Shown piece by piece: positions 8,961 to 21,170 of a stretch of 64,000 nucleotides of DNA (the first letter of the stretch is position 1; each line of letters starts with the position of its first letter). The DNA lies in the NCBI GenBank assembly GCA_947095585.1, contig OX352765.1:28612254-28676253 (forward strand), read 5' to 3'. This stretch comes from Nephrocerus scutellatus. Taxonomy: Eukaryota; Arthropoda; Insecta; Diptera; Pipunculidae. The notes beneath the pieces were generated by a model. That model saw only the letters and a program-made list of their open reading frames with translations, was not told the DNA's origin and did no database searches. Both the position numbers and the translations under genes were made by a program.

Positions 8961-9439
8961 GCTGACAGATAACTGACAATGTTGTTCGACTGAATGCAGT
9001 CCTCTTCAGTGAGGAGATAGAGAAAATCTCTAAGCCCTCAGCTTTACCGAAGTTGCCTATTCAGTAAACCCACTTCATATGATTAAGCTCCTAAGAGGGT
9101 GTAAATATTTATAATCAAAATTTTCGAAAAGGTTCTTCTCTTATATAAGTTACGTAAATAACCATCTGGAAAGTACCGGAAGTACCTTTATGTACAAGTT
9201 TCTCACGTATAACTGTTATATTCAATTTTTATATAAGTTCCTATATGTGGGGAACATATAACTTTTATACACAATATTACTGAGTCCAACTGATATATAC
9301 AATATTGCTGAGCCTAAATAATTCTAAACGATTCAAAAAAGCGCTTATTCTTCTACGAGTATGTACAGTGCGATACACAATTTTTATTTACATTTTTGAA
9401 ATAATACGATGTGTTGATGTCTGTAAATGTCTATTGCAT
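8961..9439. other. No gene seen
   Basis: AT-rich spacer. The sequence TATACACAATATTGCTGAG is loosely repeated near 9270-9310. I see no ORF or transposon signature that I can name. Confidence 0.5.
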
Positions 9440-9760
9440 ACCACGGTTGTTAGTTGTTAGAGCAGAACGAACAACACCGCTAATGAGCACCAGAAAAAGC
9501 AGTGGTGAAAGTATAGAGCCTTGCGGCTCACCAATTTTGACTTCCAAATCATCTGACACCTTACCATTGTACATTGTGTGATACTAATTACGCACATAGG
9601 TGGCCCTAATAATTCACCAGAATGACTCTACTTTGCAAGCCCACCAAATGAATTCATAGTTTAGGATATCTTAATCTTTCTCAAAGCCGATAAACAACAC
9701 TCATGGCGGAAATGAACGCCTTGGCCTCTTATTTGTATTATTTAATTCAGTGTCAATTGT
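9440..9760 (-). pseudogene. Reverse transcriptase remnant of a non-LTR element
   Basis: The reverse complement of about 9450-9560 reads VKIGEPQGSILSPLLFLVLI, the conserved PQGS block of non-LTR reverse transcriptases. Upstream minus-strand sequence (9600-9760) looks like the preceding RT region but has stops and frameshifts. The clade cannot be told from this short piece. Confidence 0.6.
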
Positions 9761-10099
9761 CTTAAAACCAAAAAATATTTCAAAGCATTGCATACTTTAA
9801 GGATTGTATTGATTGATTGTGCTTGCATGCCTTAATTAGTGAATAAGTATACTGAACATTCGCAAGATGTTTATTTGGTAAATGCCCATTCGACAGCGAG
9901 GGTTCTTTAATGCGTAGATATGAAGTTGGACTGCTCTGGAGATTCGATGATTTCAAACTGCGTTATAGATTTAGTATGGCCAAAGGTCGACTTTTATGTT
10001 AGGGGAAGCTTCTCTATAAAAACTTAATAAAATCATAGATGAATATGGTTTTGAAAATAGTTTTAGTACACTTAACAGCGCCATCGGTCGACTATCAGA

Positions 10100-10660
10100 A
10101 TGGACATTGTTTACCAAAAACCATTGCATATATTTAGGCTCAGTAATATGCACTTGTATATAAAAGTTGTATTTGATTCTTGTACCATATGCGAGTATGA
10201 AGTGGTATTTGTATGTATTTGTTATATTTGGTACTTGTACCATATGTGTTTTTGTACATATGTATATGTACTTGTGTATAAAACCTTTATGGTGCGTTTT
10301 GTATCAAATGTTCAAATGGAACAGAATAGAATAGAAAATAGTAGAACAGTCTCGAAACTGTGGACTCGTTTATACATCAACAGCAACTGTATGGCAGTAA
10401 GTTAGTATTGATTTGGATTTGTATCAGATTACTTGCAAGTAGATAGAGCTGTGTCATATGTGTGGTTTGCACCCTTGGAATCCTCTGCTATATGCTTTAT
10501 ACAGCGTGGGCGTTAAGGAAAAGGTGAAGAATATAAATGTTATCGTGAATATTAGTTTTTTTTTGTGTGAATAATTAGTAATCACTAGTGTACATTTGTG
10601 AACTTTTGCTAGTTAATTAAAGTTGTAATTTGTGTATAAACGAACTTTTGTTGTGTTTTT
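10100..10660 (+). repeat. Dispersed repeat A, copy 1 (LTR-like)
   Basis: Parts of this stretch recur at 32930-33200: the block around TTTAGGCTCAGTAATAT, the block AGTAGATAGAGCT, and an end block with AGTAATCAC, GTGTA, ATTTGTGAA and TTTTGCTA followed by TTAATTAAA. The A/T-rich end with ATTAAA signals resembles an LTR or a 3' UTR of a retroelement. No coding part is attached to either copy, so the family is unnamed. Confidence 0.5.
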
Positions 10661-10789
10661 ATTTGCAAAATCCATTATGAATCTAGAAAGCCTAAATAAG
10701 CAATATATAGAGAAAAAAACAACCCGTAATAACTAAAAATTTTCATGTAAATTCTGTAATCAGAGATGTGAGTTAAATTTGAATCAGGT

Positions 10790-11420
10790 TGATTTGGAAA
10801 AAAAATTGAAATAGGAGTCCCGTGGCCCTGGGGTCCGATCACTTTTAAATTTTTGCAAAAATTGTTGTCATCTGTGCACAAAATATGAATAAAATCGGGT
10901 AAATTTAAAAAAAATATGTATATGGGAGCCCCCCGATCTTGGGGCCCGATCAATTCCAAACTTTAATAGATAGTGTTTTCATCGGAAATACACATGTGTG
11001 CAAAGTTTGAATAAAATCGTGAATTTTAGGAAGTGGGTTGAAAATTGATTACAAGATTCCACCAGCCACCCACCGACACACAGGCACGCGAGGTTAATAT
11101 ATAAAAGAACTTGGTATTTAACGACGTTTGTTGTTTCCAACAGAAACAAACCTAGCCACTTCCGAATTGTATATGGGAGCCCCCCGATCTTGGGGCCCGA
11201 TCAATTCCAAACTTTAATAGATAGTGTTGTCATCGGAAATACACATGTGTGCAAAGTTTGAATAAAATCGTGAATTTTAGGAAGTGGGTTAAAAATTTGT
11301 CACAAGATTCCACCAGCCACCCACCGACACACAGGCACGCGAGGTTAATATATAAAAGAACTTGGTATTTAACGACGACGAAACAAACATAGCCACTTCC
11401 GAATTGTGTAGGACGTACCA
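10790..11420 (+). repeat. Dispersed repeat B (GGGAGCCCC monomers), 250-bp tandem duplication
   Basis: The block starting TATGGGAGCCCCCCGATCTT at 10921 recurs at 11172 with few changes, so the duplication period is about 251 bases. Each block goes on through ACACATGTGTGCAAAGTTTG, a GATTCCACCAGCCACC segment and GAGGTTAATATATAAAAG. A shorter, more diverged monomer precedes them (10790-10915). The same family appears reversed at 34840-35100 and 35940-36420. It is probably the end of an unidentified transposon. Confidence 0.8.
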
Positions 11421-13519
11421 GACAATGTCCTATCCCTAAACTTATTTTTATTAAATAGACCTATGGACATCACTGTTTGCAGTCTTATTTAGATTTTGAG
11501 AACGTACAGTGGAGACAAAAAGGAGATGTTTTACCAAGTCTTAGTACGATCGGAGGATCAACATGTGTGGAAATCTTGGTGGTAAGATGGTAATGTCACG
11601 CAACACTCAAAACGACGCTCTTTTTAAATACGTTCATCAAAACAAAAAGAACGCTACTTGGAGCTTGCAATGACGACTCATCGAAAAGTTGCGCCCCACA
11701 CGTGTGCTGTTGCTCTGTGTTGTTTTTAATATGGACTTTTGGAAATTGTGCTATTTTGCCATTTCAACTAGCAACTCTGTCGATCCTACAGGCCCAGAAT
11801 TCAACAATCAGCCAGAAAAGGAAACCCATTTTTGGCATAAAAATGTGTCCACCTTCACTTAAAATGGAAGAAAGTCAAAGGAAAAATTTTAAGGAAACTC
11901 AACATGTACTTTGATGTCAGAGTTATTCCATTAGACAGGCTCATGGTCTTTGGGGAAAAATCCTTAATTTAGCTCAGTTTTCATGTGTACGACTGTGCCG
12001 TACAGACGGAAGCCTAACGAAAGGAAACGAAATGAAGTCCAGGAGGAGGAAAAAATCAATTTATTTTTTTCCTTTTACTCCACTTTTTTCTGGCGTCGTC
12101 GTCGAAAATATTTCTCATAGTTCTAAGACTTCCAGCCGGCGGCCATGCTAACTAAGAATAATGGAAAATCGCATAGGTATTTTAGTATATATGCTGCTAC
12201 TACTACTGCTACAAAAAAATACAATAAAAACATATTTTCCTTCAACCAACATCAAGTAGGATGTGCAAATAATTTTCAAGGACTCCTCCTCTGTACACAG
12301 TCGTCGCATCTTTCCTGCAGCATACTCTTTATAATGCTTTCTGCAGTTCTTATACACAGGCAGCATTCGTCCTTATTATCCCTGCGTATTAGTGTACAAA
12401 TAAATGGGAAAATGTCACGCTTACGCGCCTTACTGATGATCTTAAGCGCTTGACACAGGATACATACCGAATCTGATGCACAGCTCAGCTAAAATTTTTG
12501 TTTGGTAAGAGTATGTGGGAGGGGGCAGCTTTTACGATAAGCTCTTCTCGTTTTTTTCTTTCTCTCTTTGTGGTTGTCATCCTAATATGTATGTCTGTCT
12601 TGTCCTCAATGACTTTTTGCCACCCTCCTACTCTGCACTTGTGCAATGTCGTGCTATTTGTCCAATTTCCACTCGTTCTATTAATTTGTTTTACATTTTG
12701 CAAACAAGTATCTATTCGTCCTTTTGCAAATCTACATCCACATGCAAATCCAACGTTTTATCTATCATCGCACCGTGCATAACATGACGAAAGTCAAAAT
12801 CCACTAATCTTAAGTGGATTTATAAACGCTACGGGACAACAGTAGCGGACAATCAAAAATGGAAATGTAATTTTATTTTTTTTTTTAAAAAACATTTTCT
12901 TTTCTAATTAAATGACGGTGATTACACTATTGGAGATCTTATTTTTTTTTAAATTTTTTTTAATACATTTCAATAAAGAGTGAAATAGTAAAAGAGTGGC
13001 AATTCATTTGTAAGTTTAGGTTTACTAGACATAACCTCATCATTATCATATTTGGCTCTACAACTAAGCACCGATTCAGTCGTCCCACGGCAAATATCTC
13101 CACTGGTCCAGATTAAGAGCCGATGTCATCCATTTTGTTACTGTTGTGATATTTAAAGGATAAAACGACTTCAAATTCGCGCTCCACTATCTTAATTTAG
13201 GAACTTATTCAACATCTGCTCACAGACGTGGCCACGGTGTACTTTGTTTTTCTCTAATTTATGTGCAGCACCAGATTCGACTCGCCCGCTTGATTTGAAT
13301 GAAAACTTCTTGTTTTTTTGTACCAATGATGTATTATGGATGTCTTTTGGATGGCGTATATCGGATTGTTCCTCTCACCGTTACATAAGAGTCTTTGATC
13401 ACCTCCAACAACGCCAGGCCATTCCATCCCTTTATCGATGCCCCTAATATATGGTGAATTAGCTTGATAGTGATCCGGATATCTTTTCTTGGCTTATAAT
13501 ATTATAGTCATGGTCAACC
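11421..13519. other. No gene seen
   Basis: About 2.1 kb of AT-rich DNA with short ORFs on both strands (for example 12145-12453 and 12498-12787) that show no domain, codon bias or splice structure. Poly-T tracts occur at 12870-12960. Decayed transposon sequence may be present but is not recognisable. Confidence 0.5.
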
Positions 13520-13870
13520 TACAGAGTCGTGTCAGTTTAGTTCTGTTCAGTTCTAGTCTGGCTGTGCTATGATAGCCGGCTTTACAGTCCATAAACAGAT
13601 AGTGTAGATAATTTTGGACATTTTTCCATCCCATGTATAAGGGTGTAATCTGATCAGTTCTTGATCTGCCAGAGATGAAGCCACACCAGTATGGTCTAAC
13701 AATGACTTAAGCTTAAGTTTCTATCCTGTCTTGAAGGATACAGAGGGAAATCTTATTCGCGGTACTCAACAACGTAAATTCGCGAGAATTACTGCAAGTT
13801 GTAATATCTTCTTTCTTATGCTATGGCACTGGATGCCTCTTCTGCAGTCTTCTGGAATCTTTTCCTCCAT
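13520..13870 (-). pseudogene. RTE-type reverse transcriptase remnant
   Basis: The reverse complement holds the RT fingers region: CSNSREFTLLSTANKI (compare the NYRGI-LL-T-YKI block of RTE-type elements), then a CGF segment with RTDQI and a DCKAGYHS string standing for the conserved DFKAAYDS. A few stop codons and shifts make it non-functional. No endonuclease part lies next to it. Confidence 0.65.
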
Positions 13871-15747
13871 AATTGCACTATTACCGCATTAATTGCTTGG
13901 TGTACCCTTCAGTCAACGTCTACTATTAATATACAAACGATCCGAAAGCTTACTTACTTACTTCCAAATGTAAATACGTAAAGCAAGCAATCGTCCACAC
14001 GGAAACATATACGCGAAAGTACTTACGTAAAGTAAACTGACCGGTAAAACGAAATGGTAAAACAAAGGGCAAAGTTACTTAAGGTAAGCAAACGTATTCG
14101 TTGCACTGAAAAATCTATTAAATAAAAAAAACGTTTAGAGCCCCTCTTCGCATTCTCCCTTTTTTGTACTAAATTTCAAAATTGTTTATTCCATTTTTTC
14201 GCTCAAAATATGATTATATAACTTATGACAGATTATAGTCAATTTTTCTCTCTTTCATGTCATTATTGAAGTATTAGTATTGCCAGATGAAACAGATACT
14301 CGTATATAATTTTATTGTAAGGATATTTTTATCGTTAAAAGATTATCTGATTTTTGTCGTACTTTTTTTTCAATTTATTTACGGAAGAAAAAATTAAATT
14401 TATATATAAAAAAGTACTTTTTTCTCCTAAATACATACATAAATGTATAAAAATTTATAAGCGTATGAACTAACAAAAAATTGATTTGATTATATTTAAA
14501 GTTTTGACACAGTTCGCGAAATGTCATCATATTAATCCTATTTTTTTATCCGCTACTGTCTCGCCAGATTTTGTCACCGCAGTACTCATACTGTAGGTTT
14601 GTCTCTTTTACTTTAGTATGGGCAAAGCTGATAAATATTGATGCTGCCCTCAGGTTGTGAAGAATGTACTTGAATTATTTCCATTTATTGCAATTAATTT
14701 ATAGTACGATTTTATCAGCATTTTGAGCTATAATACAGAAACTGAAAGAAGAAATAAGGCATTTGCTACCATTTTGTAGTAGATTATATGGTTGCTTTTC
14801 TAAAAAAATCACAAGTAAATCACATGGGCTACCATTTTGTAGTACGTATACATAAAGATTATATGGTTGCTTTTCTAAAAAAAATCACAAGTAAGTATTG
14901 TACAAATAGGTTATTTTACTCTGCACTCTGTACTCTAATCCTTTATCGTACATCGCGGTGGTAGTCGAGTAGTTTGTTATTTATACAACTATTTGTGTAC
15001 TATGAATACGCTATCGTTGGTCGTCCTCGGCATAATAGTATGCAAATAAACGGTTTTATGGCAACGTTAAAACCAAAAACTCATTCAATTTATTTTTCAA
15101 AGAAAATTGAAAACTCCAGCTTTAGAGCAGTGATATTTTGTAGTTTAATTCGAGGACACTGGAAGGACTTGGCTTTTAAAAGCCGACTGTCAAGCTGCTC
15201 TGTAATAAATATCTGACGCTGTCGTTGCATAGTAAACTTGCTGTGAATGACAGTTGGTGGACTCGCATTTTTTCATTTTTCGTGTAAATTAATTTTGAAA
15301 AGAATGCTATTGTAAGTATGTATACCTACTTTTTGACTATCTACACCATCTAGCTTGAAATGGCTTAGGTATAAATGAAGAAAGAACAATTTATTTAAGA
15401 AGAAACCTTATTATCGTCATATCTTATGTATGGCGCTTACGTCTCGTAATCCATCTAGTAATAAAATAATCCTAGTACAACTATTCACTTAGCTGGTACC
15501 TCTACCTTCTTATAAGTACTTTTTCTACTTGACTGGTTGAATTCTTAACAATCTCTGAGGTAAAATTCCACCTATTTATTCCCTGTGAAAAGTTTCCAGA
15601 GACTGCCAAACTTATATACAGAAATATCTAGCAAAGACCAGAACATTGTGGTACTTTCCCTTATTTACACTACGCTCGAAAGTATATAATGAGTCATCTA
15701 GCGTAAAACTTCTAAAAATAGATTTTATTTACAACAGTCATTCATAA
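13871..15747. other. No gene seen apart from the 14764-14896 duplication
   Basis: AT-rich intergenic or intronic DNA. One 80-codon ORF (14974-15216, +) has no recognisable features. No splice structure or transposon domain was found. Confidence 0.5.
14764..14896 (+). repeat. Tandem duplication, about 60-70 bp unit
   Basis: GCTACCATTTTGTAGTA, then GATTATATGGTTGCTTTTCT and an A-rich run ending ATCACAAGTAA, occurs twice in a row. The second copy (from about 14827) carries a 12-base insertion after TAGTA. It lies in otherwise featureless AT-rich DNA (13870-15740). Confidence 0.85.
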
Positions 15748-15797
15748 TACCGTGAAAAATACTTTTGGTGTTACTGGGATTCGAACCACGAACTTAA
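15748..15797 (-). repeat. SINE fragment (copy 4, truncated)
   Basis: The + strand reads ACCGTGAAAAATACTTTTGG and then GGATTCGAACCACGAAC, identical in layout to the B-box part of the three longer SINE copies. The rest of the SINE is missing on both sides. The next bases belong to a reverse transcriptase remnant starting at 15798, so the two meet at or near a junction. Confidence 0.8.
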
Positions 15798-17380
15798 TTG
15801 CCTGATGGTATTCCCGCTATAGTTTTAAACAGGTGTTCTTCAACGTTGGCATTGCCACTGCGCAGGCTTTTCCATTCCTCTTATTCTTCTGGAGTCGTCC
15901 CAAAGAATTGGAAAACAGCGTTTATCCAGCCTGTTCCTAAAAAAGGCGAACCTACATCTCTCGTACCTCGTACCGATCCATTGCTCCATTGATCCATACT
16001 TTCCAAGGTAATGGAAACGCTGATCAATCGTAAGAAATACTTAGCGACCAGCAGTACGTAGCAGTACGTTTTCGTAGGCAACGTTCTACAGGTGACTTGA
16101 TGGCTTATCTCACTGAAAAGTGGAACCAGTCTATTCAGAGATTTGGTGAAAGTAAAGTTGTTGCACTCGATATTTTCAAGGCATTTCACAGAGTCTGGCA
16201 TCAAGCTCTTTTGTCGAAAATGAATGTCTATGGAATTAATAAGGCGCTGCTCGATTGGACTAGTAACTACCTTTCTGACCGTTCAATACAGGTCGTATTG
16301 GACGCATTCAAATTCAATGTTCACCGCATAAACGCCGGTCTTCCTCAAGGCTCTGTTTTATCTCCGACACTCTTTCTGATTTTCATTAATGATCTCTTAA
16401 CCACCACCTCTAATCAAATCCATTCTTTCGCTGACGACAGCACTCTTAGCTTTTCATATGACTTCACGCTTTCTGTCACGAGTGGAACTTGAACAACACC
16501 GTATGTTAAGCACGTTAAATTCTGACCTTGACAGCATAACAAGGTGGGGACTACAAAATAGAGTTGAATCTAACGCTTCTAAAACCCAATGCTGTCTTCT
16601 GGCGTCCAAGCGTAATGTAAACCCCCAACCTTTATCCATGAATGGATCTTGTACTAAAGAAACTTAAAAACTCTCAATTCTCGGTATGTGCATCAAAAAC
16701 AAGCTTCGTTGAAATGACCACATATTTGCCATCGCTAAAATGTGCGATATGTTTAGGTTTCCTAAAACGGTGCAAGATGTACTTCACTACTTCAGATCTG
16801 GCTACTGTTTACAAGGCATATATTCGCCTTAAACTTGAATACAACTTTAATGTCTGGGCAGGTGCCCCCAAGACCACATTGCATCTACTAGACAGATTTC
16901 AGAACCGCGCGTTAAAACTTATTGGTGACTTATGGCGAAAATAATTGAATCGCTTGAACATCGTAGGAATGTTTCCCGCTTATCACTGTTTTATAGCTTT
17001 TTCCACAAGCGGTGTTCAAAAGAAATATCCAGATGCATCCCGCCCATTCCCGAACCCATCCGTAATACCCGTGCCTCCATTCGAGCCCACGAGTCTACCA
17101 ATAGGCCTATATTCGGGCGTACTAACCAATTCAGAGATTCCTTTTTTAGCCGCACGATAGTTATGTGGAATGAATTGCCTGATTCTGTGTTTCTGCCTTT
17201 GTATGATCTGCAGTCGTTTAAGACACGCGTGCATAGATATCTTAAAATAAATTTCGTTCTTTTGGTTGATGAATTAAGCGTTCTTTGTGCAGTTTTTTCA
17301 CTTTTCATATATCTCATTAATGTGACAACAGGCGTATTACTTCTGCAATGCATAACATAGTCGACACTGCTTGGTTTCGT
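15798..17380 (+). pseudogene. CR1/Jockey-type non-LTR retrotransposon, 5' truncated and frameshifted
   Basis: Consecutive fragments in different frames make up the reverse transcriptase and C-terminal part of one element. 15798-15992 holds DGIPAIVL and NWKTAFIQPVPKKG; 16097-16492 holds ALDIFKAFHRVWH, LPQGSVLSP and the catalytic FADD (16427-16438); 16642-16944 holds YKAYIRLKLEYN; 16932-17360 holds the typical end SFFSRTIVMWNELPDSVF. At least three frameshifts separate them, so it cannot make protein. The endonuclease and ORF1 are absent. Related fragments lie at 21910-22030 (-) and 49290-49990 (+). The clade call rests on motif style only. Confidence 0.85.
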
Positions 17381-18911
17381 TATTTCTTCAATAGGCTTTT
17401 CTTACTTATGTCACAGGACATTTGTGTGTGACTCCTATTGGGAGTCTGAAAATTCTTTTAATTCCCTCCAACGCATTCCTATCGCTCTAGATTACGCTTC
17501 TAACGTTTACACTACGTTTGTCCAAATCAACCCCTTATATGGATTATATTATTTGTTCCACGCAGTCTTTCGAACAAAATATCACAATCAACCAAAGGTA
17601 GAGATGGCATTTAGAGAAATTCATAAAACTCAGAAGACAATTGCTTTCTAACAAATTATTATTTCCAAAAATGTGGTATTTAAGTTATGAGTAACTTATC
17701 GCTGAATTTCATTTAACAAACAGTACGGATGCATATTTCGAATGGAATCTACAAAATTTACTTTCATTACGCTCACAGCGATGGCTCTATTTGCTAAACT
17801 AACCTTTGAAACCCTAAACAATTCGTCAATTGTCAAATGTGTAGATAGATCCGAAATAGATACTCGTTTGTATCTGTGATTATGCATTGAGCTTTGCACA
17901 AAATTCAAAAAAAAAAAAAAACCTGATTAATGGGTTACTCGTCTGGCGCCGATGAAAAAATGTGAATCGGAGGAAGTAACAATAGGAGTGGCATGCGGCA
18001 TGCCTAAATGCTATTTATGTAGAAATAGAAAAATATTCGTTAGTTTATCCGTTTCCTCCATTTACATACTTACATGATACACATACATTCACACATACAA
18101 ACACATAAGTAAGCCATATTTTGCAAATATCAAAAACTCATTCTTAATCCATGACAAAATGCCAGAAATATTTTCCAATTTAACAAAACATTTTCTCTAT
18201 TCCTGTTATAGGTCCGATGATCAGAACTTCACGTGAACGTGATACAGGAAAATATCAAATAAATTTAGGTAACAAAAAAAAAATACACTTTTCATTAAAT
18301 AACAAAATAAATACATACAACACAAAATAGTTTGGCGAGTAGGTAGGTGTTTAGTTAAACTGAAGGTAAAAAAATTCAGTTAGTATAGCATCGTTATTAT
18401 ATACATACTCGTATTAGCATTTATATCAAGCCCACTTTTCGGTTCTTTGCTTCTTTCTGTTTTTACTGTGCTTTGCTGTTGTATTGCTTCATTTTTCAAT
18501 CACATCACATTACGGTGGGAAAGTGATCTTATCGTACCAACATTTTTCCCCAGCTGTGCACTGCAAAGTACATAAAGTAGTAGTAAAACATTATAAGTTT
18601 AATATACATACAAACAAACAAATAACATATTAAATACATAAGTACTCGTACATAATGATTGGAAGAAACGATACGCGATATACACACAGATACGATACGG
18701 ATCGTGTACTCCGACACTCATTGCAGAAACCGCGAATAAAAATTATTTGAAATGTCATTGTTATTTGTTCTATTCGCATTGAGTACTTTGATTGTGCGAG
18801 GGCGCTTTAAAAGTTTTTTTTAAAAAAAAGAAGAAACCAAAATCTCTAAGAAATATTGTGTTTAAATATTCTTACGTTTTACGCAGGAGTTCTGGTTCAT
18901 ATATTATGTAG
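17381..18911. other. No gene seen
   Basis: AT-rich DNA with poly-A/T tracts and short chance ORFs only. No transposon domain was recognised. Confidence 0.5.
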
Positions 18912-19494
18912 TACTAGCTGACCCGACAGAAGTTGTCCTTTCCCACTTTCAATAAATTTGTTTGTGATCATTTTGTGAATTTGTGAAAAACTATTTGAAA
19001 TAAAATAATAATAATCAAAATTAATTTTCTTTTGCGATTTTAAGTCACAGTATTGGTCACATTATTGTGTTACATTTTTAAATTTTGTGAACTAAGTAAT
19101 TTCTCTACCGATTTGTATGAAATTCGGTATGGTCTTTTGAGAGCCTTCTGCGGGGTCTCTTGGGGGTCTTTTGAGGGTCTTTTGATGGTCTTTAGAGGAG
19201 TCCTTTGAGGGTCTTTTGTGGGTCTTTTGGAGGTCCATTTGAACCACCTTCCCCACGACCTAGAGAGCTGAAATTTTGTGAGTGGCTAAGTCTAAATAGC
19301 ATTTTTTATAATCCGCATATGACACGTGTAGCGTGTGACGCGTGTGATGGGTTAACATTTTTTTTCGACTTCTTTGAGATCCTTTTTAACCACCTTCCAC
19401 ATGAGAGCTGAATTTTGTGAGTCTCTAAGTCGAAAATATATTTTTTTATATTCCGCGTATGAAGCGTGTCGCGTTACACGTGTGGCGCGTGTCT
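18912..19494 (+). repeat. Dispersed repeat C with GGTCTTTTG minisatellite
   Basis: The stretch begins ACTAGCTGACCCGACAG, a type of terminus seen in insect repeats and echoed near 29729. A block at 19130-19240 repeats GGGTCTTTTGA-like units of about 10-20 bases at least eight times. Two diverged copies follow of a segment with ACCACCTTCC, GAGAGCTGAA, TTTTGTGAGT and CTAAGTC (19235-19290 and 19385-19430). That segment recurs at 33720-34030. The element class is unknown. Confidence 0.55.
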
Positions 19495-19705
19495 TCTTTC
19501 TACTTTCTTTCCTTTACTCCGCGGGGGAGCGTAGGGCTTCTACAAACGCCTGCCAACGAACTCGATTTATCGCCAGAGGTTTCAAGAGACGCCACTCTAT
19601 CCCCTGGGATCTTGCTTCCTTTTCTATTGTCCTTTTCCATGTCTTGCTAGGACGGCCAACTCGGTGGCTTCCTTGTGGATTCCAGTCGAGAGCTATACAC
19701 ACGTG
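19495..19705 (-). pseudogene. RTE-type element, 3' coding end
   Basis: A 62-codon minus-strand frame reads ALDWNPQGSHRVGRPSKTWK and ends RWQAFVEALRSPAE. This is the typical C-terminus of RTE-type ORFs (WNPQG, GRP, TW, RW, F, AL). The corresponding upstream protein is absent, so this is a 5'-truncated insertion, the usual form for non-LTR elements. It lies between two parts of dispersed repeat C (compare 19430-19494 with 19680-19760). Confidence 0.8.
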
Positions 19706-20099
19706 GCACGTGTAATGCGTTGAAATCCCGCCATTTTCTCGTTTTTGAGGTCCTTTTTAACCATATTTCGCAATACTTAGTTTGGAAATACAGTGAAATT
19801 CGCCATAGCCGGACACCCACCGTCGCAGTTTTTTTGTCGAGTTATGAGAGATGTCCGCTTATGGGAAGGATACAAAATTTTTGTTTTAAATCTATTGTTG
19901 GAGTCACCCAAATGACCAGAAATTGTCGTTTATTTAATAATTTGTACAAATTTATGAATATTTTAGAATGATTATTACGATACATACACATATTACATAC
20001 ATATATTTACATACTTGTACACATGTTTAAATTCCATTAAAATTAAAAGTCTACTACTAATTTGGTTGGAAAAATTTAGTTATAGTCAATTGGTTAGAC

Positions 20100-21170
20100 A
20101 TGGATTGGTTTAACTTAAAATGTTAAGTTTCAATATGAATCTCTACGTACTTCATGTGGTGAAATTCTATAAAGTCATCTCTGGCAAAATGCTTCAAACG
20201 GGCAATTTGTTTCAATGCCTCATCATACGAAGTTGATGAGCTTCGTCTTCAGACTCATTCATCTCCGGTGTAGCGCTTTGTTTTTCAAATTGTATTCCAA
20301 TACATCTTCAGTGAGGAGACTTTCATAAATTTTTAGAAATTCTTCAAAACCGATTGATTGATTGCCCTTTTTCATCATACTCGGCATCAAAATCGGGAAG
20401 ACTATGATTAATTTCAGAGAATCCAGCTTTACGAAACGAGTTTTAAATGGTTATTAATAATAATATTCGGCGCGACAGACAATTGCGGTCCAAGGTCTGG
20501 CTTCTCGCGACCATTTTTTGAGCATGTATATTTTTGCACACAAATGGAGGGGACCTACAATTTCATGCCGGATCCGAACGGCGAATTGAGAAGCTTTTCG
20601 TGACAAGTTATTACTCTCGGACGTTTGTCAGACTTTTGCGAGAGGTCAACGTGAAAAATAATTTTGGTGTTACTAGGATTCGAACCACGAACCACTCTTA
20701 TCCACTGATCCACGGCGTCCACAATGGTTAAATGGTTATTGCTTCAACTTTATCCCAAGAGGCTTTGATGAAGCACAAAGCTTAAATAAAATTGATAGAT
20801 TTTGCCAGCTCTGATGCTGAACTCTTCAAGTTTTGGTAGTAAGTGTTTTAATATTGAGCCTCTATAATGAACATTAAAATTATTATGCCTTGATTATGCC
20901 TTGATCAAGGGGTTGGCAAACTGCAGTTGAATTTGGAGGCAAAAAACAATGTTTACATTTTTTAAGTTTAATTCCCTTGGATGAGAGTAAGAGAATTTTG
21001 AGTTTCTGAGATCTCATTTTCCTGTTCAACTGCTGCAGCCATTTAGTCATGATTTCTCGAGTCATCCATCCTTTTTTGTTAATAGGGGCATTTGTGTTAA
21101 TAGGGGAATCACCGATTTCGTTGTCATCAACATAAGTCGTATTAATAGAGAAACTACAAATTTTATACAA
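20100..21170 (-). pseudogene. Tigger/pogo (DDE_1) transposase pseudogene
   Basis: The minus frame 21170-20883 reads GWMTREIMTKWLQQLNRKM and then FLPPNSTAVCQPLDQGIIKA, a hallmark of the DDE_1 family (pogo, Tigger, Jerky, CENP-B). The segment expected between them carrying the second catalytic Asp is altered (LLLSSKG in place of an LLLDN-like string). Past a stop, further C-terminal transposase sequence continues to about 20100, with EDVLEYNLKNKAL and DEALKQIARLKHFARDDFIEF. A SINE (20456-20727) splits it. It cannot be active. Confidence 0.8.
20456..20727 (-). repeat. tRNA-derived SINE, copy 1
   Basis: Minus-strand SINE with tRNA-like head (GCCGTGGATCAGTGG as A-box region and GGTTCGAATCC as a perfect B box), a body shared with the other copies, and a (TAA)n-type tail at the left end. 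It is flanked by a 13-bp perfect direct repeat TTAAATGGTTATT at 20443-20455 and 20728-20740, the target-site duplication. It sits inside the pogo/Tigger transposase remnant. Confidence 0.93.

Noticed and set aside
12145..12787. Cluster of ORFs of 70-100 codons on both strands
   Set aside because: Composition is that of AT-rich noncoding DNA and no motif is recognisable.
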